Below, piece by piece: positions 55,201 through 63,279 of a stretch of 64,000 nt of DNA. Both the position numbers and the translations under genes were made by a program. The notes beneath the pieces were generated by a model, which worked only from the letters and a program-made list of their open reading frames with translations, searched no databases and had not been told where the DNA came from. Source of the DNA: Caldilineaceae bacterium (GTDB lineage: Bacteria; Chloroflexota; Anaerolineae; Caldilineales; Caldilineaceae); assembly GCA_018003515.1 (NCBI GenBank), contig JAGNDO010000012.1, positions 1-64,000 of the forward strand, in the 5' to 3' direction. Each line of letters begins with the position of its first letter. The first letter of the stretch is position 1.

Positions 55201-58045
55201 CCTCTTTGTGCTTTGCCCGGATGAAAACCGGGTGCATGCCTACGATTCCCCCAGCTATGCCTATCTGGGTTGGCTGCCCACGGGCCGCGGAGCCGGGGAG
55301 AGCATTGTGGTGGATCGGGCCAACAACCTGATCTTTATCGCCAACAGCCAGGATGACACCATCACGGTGCTGTCCGATGCTGGCCCCATAGCCACGCCCA
55401 CCCCTGTGCCCAATGTGGGGACAGCCACGCCGTTCCCCACGTCCACGCCCACCCCGTCACCCACGGCCACGGTGGCCACGGTCAACACCCCCACGCCCAC
55501 GGTGACCCCCACCGCCACCCCCACGGCCACCACCAGCATCATGATCGTCGGCGTCCTGCCCGCGGGGGATCAGCCCCACGGTATTGCCATCGACAGCAGC
55601 CGCCGCCGGGCCTATGTGGCCAACCATGCAGGCAGCAATGTCACCGTGATCAACCTGGATACCTTCCGAACCGAAGGCACGGTCAGCCTGGGGGATGCAG
55701 CCGGGGCCAACGGTCTGGCTGTGGATCCCCTGCGCCAGCGTCTCTATGTGGCCATGCGGGACACCAACGAACTGGTGGCCGTCTCCAGCGCCGATGACAC
55801 GGTCAGCGGCGGGGCCCTCTTTGCCCCCATCTGGCGCATCCCCGTGGGTGGACAGCCCGACGGTGTGACCCTGCACACCAGCTTGGATCTGGCCTATGTG
55901 GCCAACTTTGGCGGCGACAGCCTCTCCGTGGTCAAGGTGCGGGACGAGGACGGGGCCGGGATCGGGAAGTTGGACATCCCCGGCAGCGCCCAGCCCAGCT
56001 TCAGCGTCTTTGATCCGGTCAGCGAGCGGCTTTACGTTTCCAACCACGGGGACGCCACCTTGCGGGTGATGAACTGGGACGGCAGCGAGGCCCAGCGTCT
56101 GCCCACGGGGACCGGCTCCTATGGCATCAGCTTTGACGAAAGCCTGCGCCGGGTCTATGTGGCCAACATTGACGATCGCTCGGTCAGCGTCTTCCAACTG
56201 GACCGGGCTGGTCTGGCCGCCAAGATCGGCAACATCACCCTGAATTGTCAGCCGTGGAATGTGGCGGCCAACGCCAACACAGGCCACCTCTTTGTGATCT
56301 GCTCCCAAGAAAGCCGGGCGCATGTCTACGAAGCGCCGGACTATGGCTACATGGGCTGGCTGCCTCTGGGCCAGGGGGCTGGCGAATCCGCCGTGGTGGA
56401 CCGGGCCAGCAACCTGATCCTGGTCAGCAACGCCGGGGATGACACGGTCTCCGTGATCTACGATGACGGTCCCGTCGCCACCCCCACCCCCTACTGTCTG
56501 CCCGCCGCAGACAGCAACGAGCCGGACGATCAGCCCGCCAACGCACCCGTCGCCCTCATGGGCCAGAACGGTCAATACCGCACCCTGCACACCCCCGGCG
56601 ACACGGATTGGTTCGCCATTGACATCCCGGCCACCAGCCAGGGCTACCAATACTACTTCCGCCTGAAAAAGGACGATCTGAACCTGACCACCCGCATGGA
56701 TCTCTTCAGCAATGACGGCGTGACCTTGATCCAAAACACATACAGCAACATCATGGAATTTGTCTCGCCACCGGCAGGGGGGCGCTATCTGCTGCGGGTG
56801 GCCAATGCCAGCAGCTACGCCAATTGCAAGAGCTACTACACCCTGATCGCCGAGCAATTCCCCTTCATGGCCTATCGGGTCTATCTGCCCCAGGCCGTCA
56901 AGGGCGGGGCTGCCGTGCGCACCGTCAGCGCCGAGGTCACCCCGGCGGCCATCACCCGCACGCCTATTGCTTGGCTGCAAACCGCACAGGCCACCGCCAC
57001 CCCCCAGCCAGCCCTGGCCGCTGAATCGGCTCAATCCCTGACCAGCATGGCCGTGGACAGCAGCGGGCGTATCTTCGCCGCCGGTCCCGGCACGGTACAG
57101 ATCCGCAACGCCCAGGGCGCGCTGATCGGCCAGACCGAGGGTGGCCCGGCCCCCCAGCAGCTCTTGGCCGGTGATCAAGCGATCTTCCTGAGTGATTGGG
57201 GCGCGTGGTTGACGGAAAAAAGTCGACCTTCTTTGAATCAGGATCTTCAGTCTGCGCTCCAACCGATTGGGTCGGCGGGCTGGGTGGCCTTACTCGATCC
57301 TGCCACGGGAGAGACCCGGGCTCGCATCACAGACCTGAACCGGCCCAGCGGGTTGGCCTTGAACCAAAGCGGCCTCTGGATCGCCGAAACCGGGGCCGAC
57401 CGTCTCGTCCTGGCCGATCCCACAACCGGGGCCATCCGCCTGCGAGTGGAGATGGGCACGCCCCCCTTCACCCTGGCAGCATCCCAAGACCGCCTCTTCG
57501 CCGCCCTGCCTGGGGCCAACCAAGTGGCCGCCGTGGCCGGGGATGGCACTATTCTCTGGCAAACTGAGCTGGACGGCCTGGGTCTGCCCCAGAACTTGGC
57601 CTACGACTCGGCCACGGACCTGCTCTATGTACTCTATCTTCTGGCTCCCCACTACGGCCAGGTGGCGGTGATGGATGGTCGGGATGGCCGCATCATCGAC
57701 CGCATCGAGCCGAACCTCAGCCGCACCCTGCGCAATGCCCAGGCCCTGGCCGTGGACAGCGCCGATGGCCTGCTGGTGGTCAGCACCTCATTGGGCGGCG
57801 AAACCTTCCGCCTGGCCGACCGCTCCTATGCCGGGCGGCTGGACGACCTGCGTCTCGCCTCCACCTTCGGCCTAGCCGTGCAGAGCGCCAAGAGCAGCCC
57901 ATCGTCCCCCAACAACGGCACCCCCCCCGGCACCGGCACAAGCGCCACGGACACCCGCCTCTGGTGGATCGACCGCAGCCGGGCCAACACCCTGCTCTCG
58001 CCCCTGGACGCAAGCCAACGGGCCATGCCCGCCGTCACGGAATAG
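52268..58045 (+). CDS. Secreted multidomain glycoside hydrolase-like protein with propellers and PPC domain
   Basis: 1925 residues from ATG 52268; no good Shine-Dalgarno, so the start is less certain (an in-frame TTG at 52247 and ATG 52271 are alternatives). Signal peptide about 1-40 ([17 protein letters not shown]). A DUF11-like beta-sandwich (68-155) is interrupted by a TIM-barrel-like domain (about 156-490) and resumes at 491-538. The barrel has E282 in QIWNEPN and E404 in FLSETGY, the acid/base and nucleophile positions expected of clan GH-A. Then a long Thr/Pro linker (541-738), YVTN propeller 1 (740-1040), a short linker, propeller 2 (1092-1403), a PPC-like domain (1408-1535; DTDWFAIDI), YRVYLPQAV and an NHL/PQQ-like C-terminal propeller (about 1587-1925). 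Probably acts on extracellular polysaccharide; substrate unknown. Confidence 0.85.
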   Translation: MMNRTQNRPKGYLSALSRLHRAVIWIWLLTLAWPLPAAAQAPMPSVAEVAAAAALQPAVQDAPLSITGVDGVAYPLLNASASVSPASTSGGSVVTYNVTASNAGDVTGSSFRVNFTLPSGFTYRTGTSTVRINHVKVSSANPAISGKILTYGPWSFPTRRQDTLFGINTFVQERCDQTYINWQLDRSKEMLGWHGYVKQLMAGINLNTTTAEPCWIDFVNGAYDRGLQPVIRLQGGRAGDVWEKPYADGPGNYSSIAERFKWVVQNLPRRDGFKLYVQIWNEPNLNFEWGGAVNAKEFGQFQEDVAAAIRTLNDPRIVLVSAPLSPGGHLSISNFVYQMISGAPGSLWSFDLWGAHPYPANHPPEYNVHRNTAVYPQLVVDSYIEQLGWLAAWGRPGVKTFLSETGYEMWNGTYTWEGYPVINEDNRADYIGRAYRDYWRNWAEIDAVAPYQLSDPQGTWSGWNFIDGNGFTYGSPRAQFNAVKNLDKGNTLASSTIEITFQAYAPNSGGTYYANLNATAANAGVGGNGSVAPVTVYASAPTSTPTFTKSPTPAATATKTPTPTNTPTATVTNTPTHTPTHTPTHTPTHTLTATHTPTATHTPTNTPTNTPTHTPTATPTHTPTVTPTATDTPTPIPSATATDTPTVTPTATDTPTATHTPTQTPTPTSTWTPTATPTNTPTLVPTDTPTVTLTPTNTPIPTNTLTPTNTSTHTPTLVPTATHTPTVTPTATHTPTPFVKIDVQGLVTVGQAPQGIAVDSGRRRVYVANAAGNNITVLDADTLAHVTTYGLGNASGPDGLAVDAARNWLYVAGRFSNNLTTLDLGTSPVAQWQTPVGSQPKAIALDSTLSRLFVTNSGDNSLNAILPDSGANVNFPAGTQPTFLLSDPVSNLFYVTNRLDNGVTVYDTDGIPVQTLVTGQAPYGLAFDEVQRRLYVANPMSSAVSVILVGDDGLLTNLGDVRLNCQPQNVGINANTGHLFVLCPDENRVHAYDSPSYAYLGWLPTGRGAGESIVVDRANNLIFIANSQDDTITVLSDAGPIATPTPVPNVGTATPFPTSTPTPSPTATVATVNTPTPTVTPTATPTATTSIMIVGVLPAGDQPHGIAIDSSRRRAYVANHAGSNVTVINLDTFRTEGTVSLGDAAGANGLAVDPLRQRLYVAMRDTNELVAVSSADDTVSGGALFAPIWRIPVGGQPDGVTLHTSLDLAYVANFGGDSLSVVKVRDEDGAGIGKLDIPGSAQPSFSVFDPVSERLYVSNHGDATLRVMNWDGSEAQRLPTGTGSYGISFDESLRRVYVANIDDRSVSVFQLDRAGLAAKIGNITLNCQPWNVAANANTGHLFVICSQESRAHVYEAPDYGYMGWLPLGQGAGESAVVDRASNLILVSNAGDDTVSVIYDDGPVATPTPYCLPAADSNEPDDQPANAPVALMGQNGQYRTLHTPGDTDWFAIDIPATSQGYQYYFRLKKDDLNLTTRMDLFSNDGVTLIQNTYSNIMEFVSPPAGGRYLLRVANASSYANCKSYYTLIAEQFPFMAYRVYLPQAVKGGAAVRTVSAEVTPAAITRTPIAWLQTAQATATPQPALAAESAQSLTSMAVDSSGRIFAAGPGTVQIRNAQGALIGQTEGGPAPQQLLAGDQAIFLSDWGAWLTEKSRPSLNQDLQSALQPIGSAGWVALLDPATGETRARITDLNRPSGLALNQSGLWIAETGADRLVLADPTTGAIRLRVEMGTPPFTLAASQDRLFAALPGANQVAAVAGDGTILWQTELDGLGLPQNLAYDSATDLLYVLYLLAPHYGQVAVMDGRDGRIIDRIEPNLSRTLRNAQALAVDSADGLLVVSTSLGGETFRLADRSYAGRLDDLRLASTFGLAVQSAKSSPSSPNNGTPPGTGTSATDTRLWWIDRSRANTLLSPLDASQRAMPAVTE
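53889..54480 (+). repeat. Thr/Pro-rich low-complexity linker DNA
   Basis: About 200 residues of TPT(H/N/A/D)-type repeats with irregular spacing lie between the hydrolase/beta-sandwich and the first propeller. They are more diverged than the 41836-42168 minisatellite. The pattern is typical of extended, probably glycosylated extracellular linkers. Confidence 0.85.
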
Positions 58046-58055
58046 GCGAAAAACG

Positions 58056-58103
58056 CAACAAAAAAGGGGTGTGTGGCCTTGGCCACACACCCCTTTTTTG
58101 TTG
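58056..58103. terminator. Bidirectional terminator between convergent genes
   Basis: A perfect 23-bp inverted repeat (58056-58078 with 58081-58103) has A-runs on the left and T-runs on the right. It can terminate both the + strand hydrolase gene and the minus-strand gene ending at 58226. Confidence 0.93.
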
Positions 58104-58108
58104 TACAA

Positions 58109-58209
58109 ATCTCGTTCCCACGCTCCGCGTGGGAATGCCAACGGGCGCTCTGCGCCGAGGGGCGCAGAGCGCCGAATCACCGCTCCCACGCGGAGCGTGG
58201 GAGCGAGAT
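58109..58209. repeat. 101-bp nested palindromic element
   Basis: The outer arms 58109-58134 and 58184-58209 match at 25 of 26 positions. Each arm is itself partly palindromic (TCCCACGCTCCGCGTGGGA type). Between them is a perfect 13-bp hairpin (58144-58156 with 58161-58173). It is REP/MITE-like; a degenerate half-copy lies near 29701. Confidence 0.85.
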
Positions 58210-58225
58210 CTGCGAGATCCCTGCC

Positions 58226-59122
58226 TCACGCCTCCAAATAATCATACATCTCCAGCACCGGCTCATAGCGGCAGCGGCAGCCCAGGAGAGAGGTGCATGC
58301 GCGGTGGGGCAGTTCGGGGGCCCGGGCCACCAGGGTTTGCTGGTTCAGGATCGTGCGGCATGCGTCGCAGGTGTGTTCGTCGTCCGGCCCCACCACATCC
58401 AGGCGGCGCACATGATCCCCGCCCTTGCAGCGTTGCCACGTTTCTTGGTTGTCCACATGCAGAGCCATTTGATAGGCCTTCCAATAGGCCGCCTCCACCC
58501 CGTCCATGCCCGGTTTGGCCAGGGCAGTTTGCACATATTCGGGAACCTGTTCCGGCGCAAGTCGCCAATAGGCCCCCCACATGTGCTGCTCCGCCGAGAC
58601 CATCTTCAGCCACGCCACCACCTCCGCCGGGATGCCGTCCAACAGCCAGTGGTCCATAAAGAGAATGCGCCGGGTCAGGGCGCTGTGGCTGAGTTGGGAC
58701 TCGGGGCCGGTCCAGTCCGCCTTGCCCAGGGGGGGGAAGGTGGCCTCGTAGGCCCGGCGGATCTCCAGGGCCGTGCTGGTGTCTCGCTCGGTCAGGGCCT
58801 GGCGCACCTTTTTCATGGCCACCTCACGGCTTTCGGCCTGGCGGGTGCGGTAGATCTGGACCAGCGCCTGGCCGTCTGGGGTGATGCCAAGGGGCGTACC
58901 CTCTGGGGTCAGCCAGCCCTGCTTCTGCATCAGGCTGATCTGCTGATCATAGGCGCGGGGCAGCACCTTGGTCCACGCCCCTTGCTCCCGTGCATCGGGC
59001 AGGGCATTCCCCGCCGCCAGCCGGGCCAGCAGATGGATCTGGGCATATTCCTGGGGCTGCCTGGATTGGGCCAGGGCTGGGCCGTCTAATTTGGCACCAA
59101 AAAGATTGCGCAGAAAGCTCAT
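58226..59122 (-). CDS. Hypothetical protein with C-terminal cysteine cluster
   Basis: 298 residues; AGAGGA lies a few bases before the ATG. No signal peptide or membrane segment. The N-terminus (MSFLRNLFG) is followed by a mostly helical, charged middle region. The C-terminus has HTCDACRTILNQ then HRACTSLLGCRCRYEPV, a C-x2-C...C-x5-C-x-C arrangement. This resembles the metal-binding-like tail of some phage minor head (Mu F-type) proteins, but no other phage gene is present. A small zinc-binding or structural domain is plausible. Function not recognised. It converges with the hydrolase gene across a shared terminator. Confidence 0.75.
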   Translation of the reverse strand: MSFLRNLFGAKLDGPALAQSRQPQEYAQIHLLARLAAGNALPDAREQGAWTKVLPRAYDQQISLMQKQGWLTPEGTPLGITPDGQALVQIYRTRQAESREVAMKKVRQALTERDTSTALEIRRAYEATFPPLGKADWTGPESQLSHSALTRRILFMDHWLLDGIPAEVVAWLKMVSAEQHMWGAYWRLAPEQVPEYVQTALAKPGMDGVEAAYWKAYQMALHVDNQETWQRCKGGDHVRRLDVVGPDDEHTCDACRTILNQQTLVARAPELPHRACTSLLGCRCRYEPVLEMYDYLEA

Positions 59123-59233
59123 AAGGGTTTCCTCTAATGAATCGAGTCAATGGGTGTGGGCAGGATTTTAGCACACAAACCCAGCGAGTGAATAAAAGAA
59201 GAGGGGCCATCGCTTCCTCAACGACATCCCCTC

Positions 59234-59263
59234 CTCTATCTCTATCTCTATCTCTATCTCTAT
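59234..59263. repeat. Hexanucleotide microsatellite (CTCTAT)5
   Basis: Five perfect CTCTAT units lie between the minus-strand genes at 59122 and 59290. No coding potential. Confidence 0.95.
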
Positions 59264-59289
59264 CCAACACACCCCATTGTGCATTGGCT

Positions 59290-59583
59290 CTATTTCGTCC
59301 GGGCCACCGGCAACAACTCCCCCATATCGAAGCGCCGCCACAGTCGCTCCTCCACATCCGGGGGTAGCTCTGGGTCCGCGGGCAGGGTGCGATAGAGGGA
59401 GACCGTGCGGCGCAGGGTGTCCACCACCACCCGGCAGTTTTCACACCCGGCCATGTGCTGTTCCAATTCGGCGCACAGATCCGGGGCCAGCTCTCCATCG
59501 ATAAACTCGGAAAGTTCGTGCAGATGGCCGCAGGGATCCTCTGGATGGGAATCGTTTTGGGGTGCAGGGTTAGGGTGGGTCAT
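59290..59583 (-). CDS. Anti-sigma factor, zf-HC2 type
   Basis: 97 residues. The signature H-x3-C-x2-C is seen in EQHMAGCENC, with an upstream His/Cys-containing helix (CGHLHELSEFIDGEL), as in zinc-binding anti-sigma domains. It has no membrane segment, so it is a short soluble form. The ATG overlaps the stop of the upstream sigma factor gene by 4 bp (ATGA, 59580-59583), indicating translational coupling. Family role: binds and inactivates the cognate ECF sigma factor, releasing it on a signal (often redox or envelope stress). The signal here cannot be inferred. Confidence 0.88.
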   Translation of the reverse strand: MTHPNPAPQNDSHPEDPCGHLHELSEFIDGELAPDLCAELEQHMAGCENCRVVVDTLRRTVSLYRTLPADPELPPDVEERLWRRFDMGELLPVARTK

Positions 59584-60206
59584 GGCTGAATTCCATATTC
59601 TTCCAGAGAGATGGCTGGATTCTTGCTCAAAACCTCGCGCAGTTGCAGACGGGCTCGGTGCAAACGCACCTTTACGGCAGATTCGGAGATATTCAGGGTT
59701 TCGGCGGTTTCGGCGGTGCTAAGACCGTGGATATCCCGTAGCACAAAGGTGGCCCGCAGATTCTCCGAGAGCGCTGTCAGCCCGTTTTCCAACGCATCGT
59801 GCAGATCCCCCTGCATGGCCAGATCTTCCAGCCCGTTGCGCCAGGAGACAATGGTTTCGGGCAGAGGCAAACCGCTGTCATTCAGCACACTGTCCAGAGG
59901 GACCGTGTGCTTTTTGCGGCGCAGGCGCATAAGGGCGGCGTTGGTGGCAATGCGATAGAGCCACGTCCCCAATTTGCTGCGCCCCTGGAAGCGGTCGATG
60001 TTCTTGCAGGCGCTGATAAAGGTCTCCTGCATCACCTCTTCGGCCTCGTCTTCGTCGCTCATCATGCGCAGGCCCAACGCATAGACCTGGCCGGCATAGC
60101 GTTTGAGCATACAGGCGCAAGCGTACTTGTCATGGCTGCGCAAACCCTCAAGCAGGGTCTCTTCTTCGTCATAGATATGCAGGTCAATGGGCAGAAGGTC
60201 TGTCAT
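59580..60206 (-). CDS. RNA polymerase ECF-type sigma factor
   Basis: 208 residues. Sigma region 2 (about 28-98) includes DEDEAEEVMQETFISACKNI, FQGRSKLGTWLYRIATN and LRRKK. Region 4 (about 143-192) has the helix-turn-helix LSTAETAETLNISESAVKVR and LHRARLQLRE. Length is normal for ECF sigma factors. No strong Shine-Dalgarno is visible before ATG 60206. It is translationally coupled to the zf-HC2 anti-sigma gene. ECF factors commonly control envelope or stress genes; whether this one controls the surface-protein cluster next door is unknown. Confidence 0.95.
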   Translation of the reverse strand: MTDLLPIDLHIYDEEETLLEGLRSHDKYACACMLKRYAGQVYALGLRMMSDEDEAEEVMQETFISACKNIDRFQGRSKLGTWLYRIATNAALMRLRRKKHTVPLDSVLNDSGLPLPETIVSWRNGLEDLAMQGDLHDALENGLTALSENLRATFVLRDIHGLSTAETAETLNISESAVKVRLHRARLQLREVLSKNPAISLEEYGIQP

Positions 60207-60269
60207 TTGGATGCACCCGGTTTAGAGAAGGTTTCAGATCACGCGTAGATCAGCGGGATTATAAATTTT

Positions 60270-60338
60270 CGTAGGTGCGGTTTTTAACCGCACGATCCCT
60301 CGAAAATGTAATCTGTGCGGTTGAAAACCGCACCTGCG
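60270..60338. repeat. Paired palindromic element (GTGCGGTT type)
   Basis: Two small hairpins, GTGCGGTTTTTAACCGCAC (60275-60293) and GTGCGGTTGAAAACCGCAC (60315-60333), are arranged as inverted copies with CGTAGG and CCTGCG at the outer edges. They sit between two minus-strand genes. The same family recurs at 63155-63234. Confidence 0.88.
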
Positions 60339-60356
60339 TTTTTACCATTTTGCTGA

Positions 60357-60776
60357 TCAGTAAATGAGATCCTGCCGAAAATAGCGAATGGGCAGCAATG
60401 CCGTGGCCAGGCAGAGGACAAAGGCCATGATCAGGACGATCTGCCCCAATCGGGTTAGACCACTCAGGTCGCCTTGAAGATAGGAGTAGAAAAAGACGGC
60501 CACCAACAGCCCGCTGGCTGTCATGGCCGCGGTGATGGGACCAAGGCGCATGGTCTCCTCGCCGGACAGGGCCAGGTTGTTGATCCCCATGCCCATCAAC
60601 GCCGCCCCGGCCAGGCGGGCTGGCCAACTGTTCTGCTCAATCACCAACCCCCACATGCCCATAGACTGTTCGGGGATGGTGAGCAATAGCATGCCCAGGG
60701 CCAACCCCACTATCACGCCCTGTAAACGCAAGGTCACACGCAAAGGGCCATAAGGGTCATTGAATGAGCGGGCCAT
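60357..60776 (-). CDS. Small integral membrane protein, four predicted helices
   Basis: 139 residues. Hydrophobic segments lie near 17-36, 51-70, 78-98 and 109-130. A GAGG motif lies about 8 nt before ATG 60776. No conserved catalytic motif was recognised. It precedes the sigma/anti-sigma pair on the same strand but is separated from it by a 150-bp gap holding a palindromic repeat, so co-transcription is uncertain. Function unknown. Confidence 0.75.
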   Translation of the reverse strand: MARSFNDPYGPLRVTLRLQGVIVGLALGMLLLTIPEQSMGMWGLVIEQNSWPARLAGAALMGMGINNLALSGEETMRLGPITAAMTASGLLVAVFFYSYLQGDLSGLTRLGQIVLIMAFVLCLATALLPIRYFRQDLIY

Positions 60777-61254
60777 CTTTTCGCCTCAAGAGAAGTCGTA
60801 CACATGGGAATGGCGAATCCACCCCAAAACAGGCTCCAGTATATCAGATCCCAAGGGGTTTGTCAGAGCGGAGGATGGGAATGGATTCAGCCATAAGCTA
60901 TCGCGCTTCTGTTATTTTCCAGGTTGACAGTCCAGCCAACTCCTATTATGATGTGTTCACCCATAGTCCCCACCCCATTGTGAAGTTGAATTACCATCCC
61001 AATCCCAATCCATATTCACCCCCCTCAATCTTAGTCGATTCAATCCGTGGGTAAATCCAATCATTCGGTGGCAAGACGTAGCAGAAAAGCAATGCGCCTT
61101 TGTCTCTGGCTTGATCACGCGTTCCCGCGGGTTGGGTAGAAATCTGTCGATTGTTGTTTCTTAGATCGTTTCTGTCCAGATCCGTTTGTTCCACAGACCA
61201 GAGATCAACCTCGATCGCGTCATTACCAATCTTTTAGGCACCCAAGGAGGAAAA
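60777..61254. other. Divergent intergenic region
   Basis: It lies between a minus-strand and a plus-strand gene and should contain both promoters. An open frame at 60764-61054 overlaps the start of the minus-strand gene and has no recognisable product. A CCCAATCCCAATCC-like simple repeat lies near 60995-61010. Confidence 0.45.
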
Positions 61255-63036
61255 ATGAATTTTCAAATTCGTAAAGCGTATCTCTTGACCGCCCTGTTGC
61301 TGTTGACCGCCCTGCTGTTCGGGGCCTGTGCAACACCCGCCGCCACCCCCGCCGCCCCCGCAGCGGAAGCCCCCGCCGCGGTTGAAGCCCCAGCCGCTGT
61401 AGAAGCGCCCGCCGTCGTCGAAGCCCCCGCCGCCGAAAAGCTCATCATCTTTGGCCTGTCCCAGGAACCAGAATTGTTGAATCCCCTCATCCAAACCCAG
61501 ACGGCTGCCTACGATGTGGGTGAGTTCATCATCGAAGGCTTGCTGAGTGTGGATCCTTCCGGCAGCTTTATCCCGTCCCTGGCCAAGGAGGTGCCGACCA
61601 CGGCCAACGGCCAGGTTTCCGCGGATGGTATGCAAGTCACCTATCATCTGATAGAGGGCGTGTTGTGGAGCGATGGCGCACCCTTCACCTGTGATGATGT
61701 CGTCTTCACGTGGGAAGTCGCCGTCAGCCCGGATAGTGGTGCGGTCAACACGACTGGCTATGACAAGATCGCCTCTGTCGAGTGTTCGGACGAACTGACT
61801 GTGGTTGTCACCTACTCCGAGTTCTATGCCCCGTTCTTGACTCTCTTCGATGCCATCATGCCCCGTCACGCCACAGGTGAACTGGCCGCCATGCAGGAAT
61901 GGGACTACAATCGCAACCCGATTGGCACAGGCCCCTTCCTGATCCAGGAATGGGTAACTGGCGACCAGATTATCTTGGTCAAGAACCCCAATTATCGAGA
62001 CTATCCCGAAAAACCCTATCTGGACAAGATCGTCGTGCGCTTGATCGCCAGCGTTGAGGTGGGCAAGGCCCTGCTGACCTCCGGCGAGATCGACTTCCTG
62101 TGGAATCTGCTTGAGGCCGATGTGCCCGAATTCGAGAACAACCCCAATGTCAATGTCAACGCCACCTCTGGCGCAGGCACCGAACGGCTGGTCTTGAACT
62201 TGGGTGACCCGGCCATAGATGCCACGGACGATCCCATCAATAACCCCCATCCGATTTTGGGCGACCTGCGGGTGCGTCAGGCCATTCAGTACGGCATCGA
62301 CAAGCAGTTTATCGTGGATGAACTCCTCTACGGGGCCACCACCGTGGGCGTCAGCGAGTTAAGCCTGGGCTGGGCCAAGTGTGACATCGCCCCCTCCGAG
62401 TACAACCCGGAAAAGGCTATGGCCCTGTTGGACGAGGCCGGCTTCACGGATCAGGACGGTGATGGCGTGCGCGAGTGCCACGACTGCCTGTATGCCGAAG
62501 AGGGCACCCCCATGCGCATGAAATATCAGACCACCAGCGGCAATCAACTGCGGGAAGAGTCCCAGCAACTGGTTGCGGAAATGATGGCCGAGATCGGTGT
62601 TGACCTGTTCATCGAGAACGTGCCCAGCGCCGAACTCTTTGGCAGTTGGTCCAGCGGTGCCTTCCGCAAGCATGGTCAGTACGACGTCATCATGTACACC
62701 ACCAGCGACGGTGTGGATCCCCAGAGCCAGATGGATGGTTACTTCAGCTCGAACAAGATTCCCGTTGAGGCCAACGGTGGCAACGGCTTCAACTACAGCC
62801 GCTGGATCAACGCCACAGCCGATGCCGCCATCGTTGAGGCTGGTGCCAATCCTGACTCCGCTGCCCGCAAGGCTGCCTACCAGATTGCCTGTGAGCAGAT
62901 CGACGCCGAACTGCCCCACATCTATCTATACGACCGGGCCGAGATCCACATGAGCCGCACCCGTCTGGTCGGCTATGAGGTGAATGCCTGGAATAGCCAG
63001 GGCTGGAACGCCGCCGAGTGGGACGTGACCGACTAA
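61255..63036 (+). CDS. Peptide/oligopeptide-type ABC transporter substrate-binding lipoprotein (SBP family 5)
   Basis: 593 residues. ATG 61255 follows AAGGAGG by 4 nt. A lipoprotein signal peptide ends in LLFGAC, with the lipidated Cys at 25, followed by an Ala/Pro/Glu-rich linker (26-62). The mature domain has family features: SQEPELLNPL, DVGEFIIEGLL, YHLIEGVLWSDGAPFTCDDV, NPIGTGPFLI, VRQAIQYGIDKQFIV. Length is usual for the family. It captures peptides or similar solutes outside the membrane and delivers them to the permease encoded next. A terminator-like hairpin separates the two genes and would favour higher expression of the binding protein. Confidence 0.95.
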   Translation: MNFQIRKAYLLTALLLLTALLFGACATPAATPAAPAAEAPAAVEAPAAVEAPAVVEAPAAEKLIIFGLSQEPELLNPLIQTQTAAYDVGEFIIEGLLSVDPSGSFIPSLAKEVPTTANGQVSADGMQVTYHLIEGVLWSDGAPFTCDDVVFTWEVAVSPDSGAVNTTGYDKIASVECSDELTVVVTYSEFYAPFLTLFDAIMPRHATGELAAMQEWDYNRNPIGTGPFLIQEWVTGDQIILVKNPNYRDYPEKPYLDKIVVRLIASVEVGKALLTSGEIDFLWNLLEADVPEFENNPNVNVNATSGAGTERLVLNLGDPAIDATDDPINNPHPILGDLRVRQAIQYGIDKQFIVDELLYGATTVGVSELSLGWAKCDIAPSEYNPEKAMALLDEAGFTDQDGDGVRECHDCLYAEEGTPMRMKYQTTSGNQLREESQQLVAEMMAEIGVDLFIENVPSAELFGSWSSGAFRKHGQYDVIMYTTSDGVDPQSQMDGYFSSNKIPVEANGGNGFNYSRWINATADAAIVEAGANPDSAARKAAYQIACEQIDAELPHIYLYDRAEIHMSRTRLVGYEVNAWNSQGWNAAEWDVTD

Positions 63037-63049
63037 CGTCTGATTTTTC

Positions 63050-63100
63050 CTCATGCCGGGACGTAAAGGCCAAAGGCCGCGTCCCGGCATGAGCCTTTTT
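63050..63100 (+). terminator. Terminator between binding protein and permease
   Basis: A perfect 14-bp stem (63050-63063 with 63080-63093) is followed by CCTTTTT. It starts 14 nt after the stop at 63036 and probably allows partial readthrough into the permease gene. Confidence 0.8.
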
Positions 63101-63154
63101 GTTGGTCCACCCCTTCGTGGCCTTCAGTTGTAAACTGTACAGATCATCGGGATG

Positions 63155-63234
63155 AAATTCGTAGGTGCGGTTTCTAACCGCACAAATCACATAATTTGGG
63201 GACTTGTGCGGTTAGAAACCGCACCTACGAATTT
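63155..63234. repeat. 80-bp perfect palindromic element (GTAGGTGCGGTT type)
   Basis: The perfect 31-bp inverted repeat 63155-63185 / 63204-63234 encloses an 18-nt centre. Each arm contains its own hairpin (GTGCGGTTTCTAACCGCAC type). It is the same family as 60270-60338 and sits just upstream of the permease start. Confidence 0.93.
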
Positions 63235-63279
63235 TATCCTCAGTGGGGTTGAGCCACGTTTTTAGGTGGGAGGTGTGCG

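Noticed and set aside
58073-59089. Plus-strand frame of 338 codons
   Set aside because: It is antisense to the 298-aa minus-strand gene, which has a proper Shine-Dalgarno and a Cys-cluster domain; the plus-strand frame also runs through the palindromic repeat.
58226-59122. Prophage head gene
   Set aside because: Only the C-terminal Cys pattern is reminiscent of phage Mu F-type proteins. No other phage genes, integrase or attachment site are nearby.
60764-61054. Plus-strand frame of 96 codons
   Set aside because: It overlaps the 5' end of the minus-strand membrane protein gene, covers a simple repeat and has no recognisable product.
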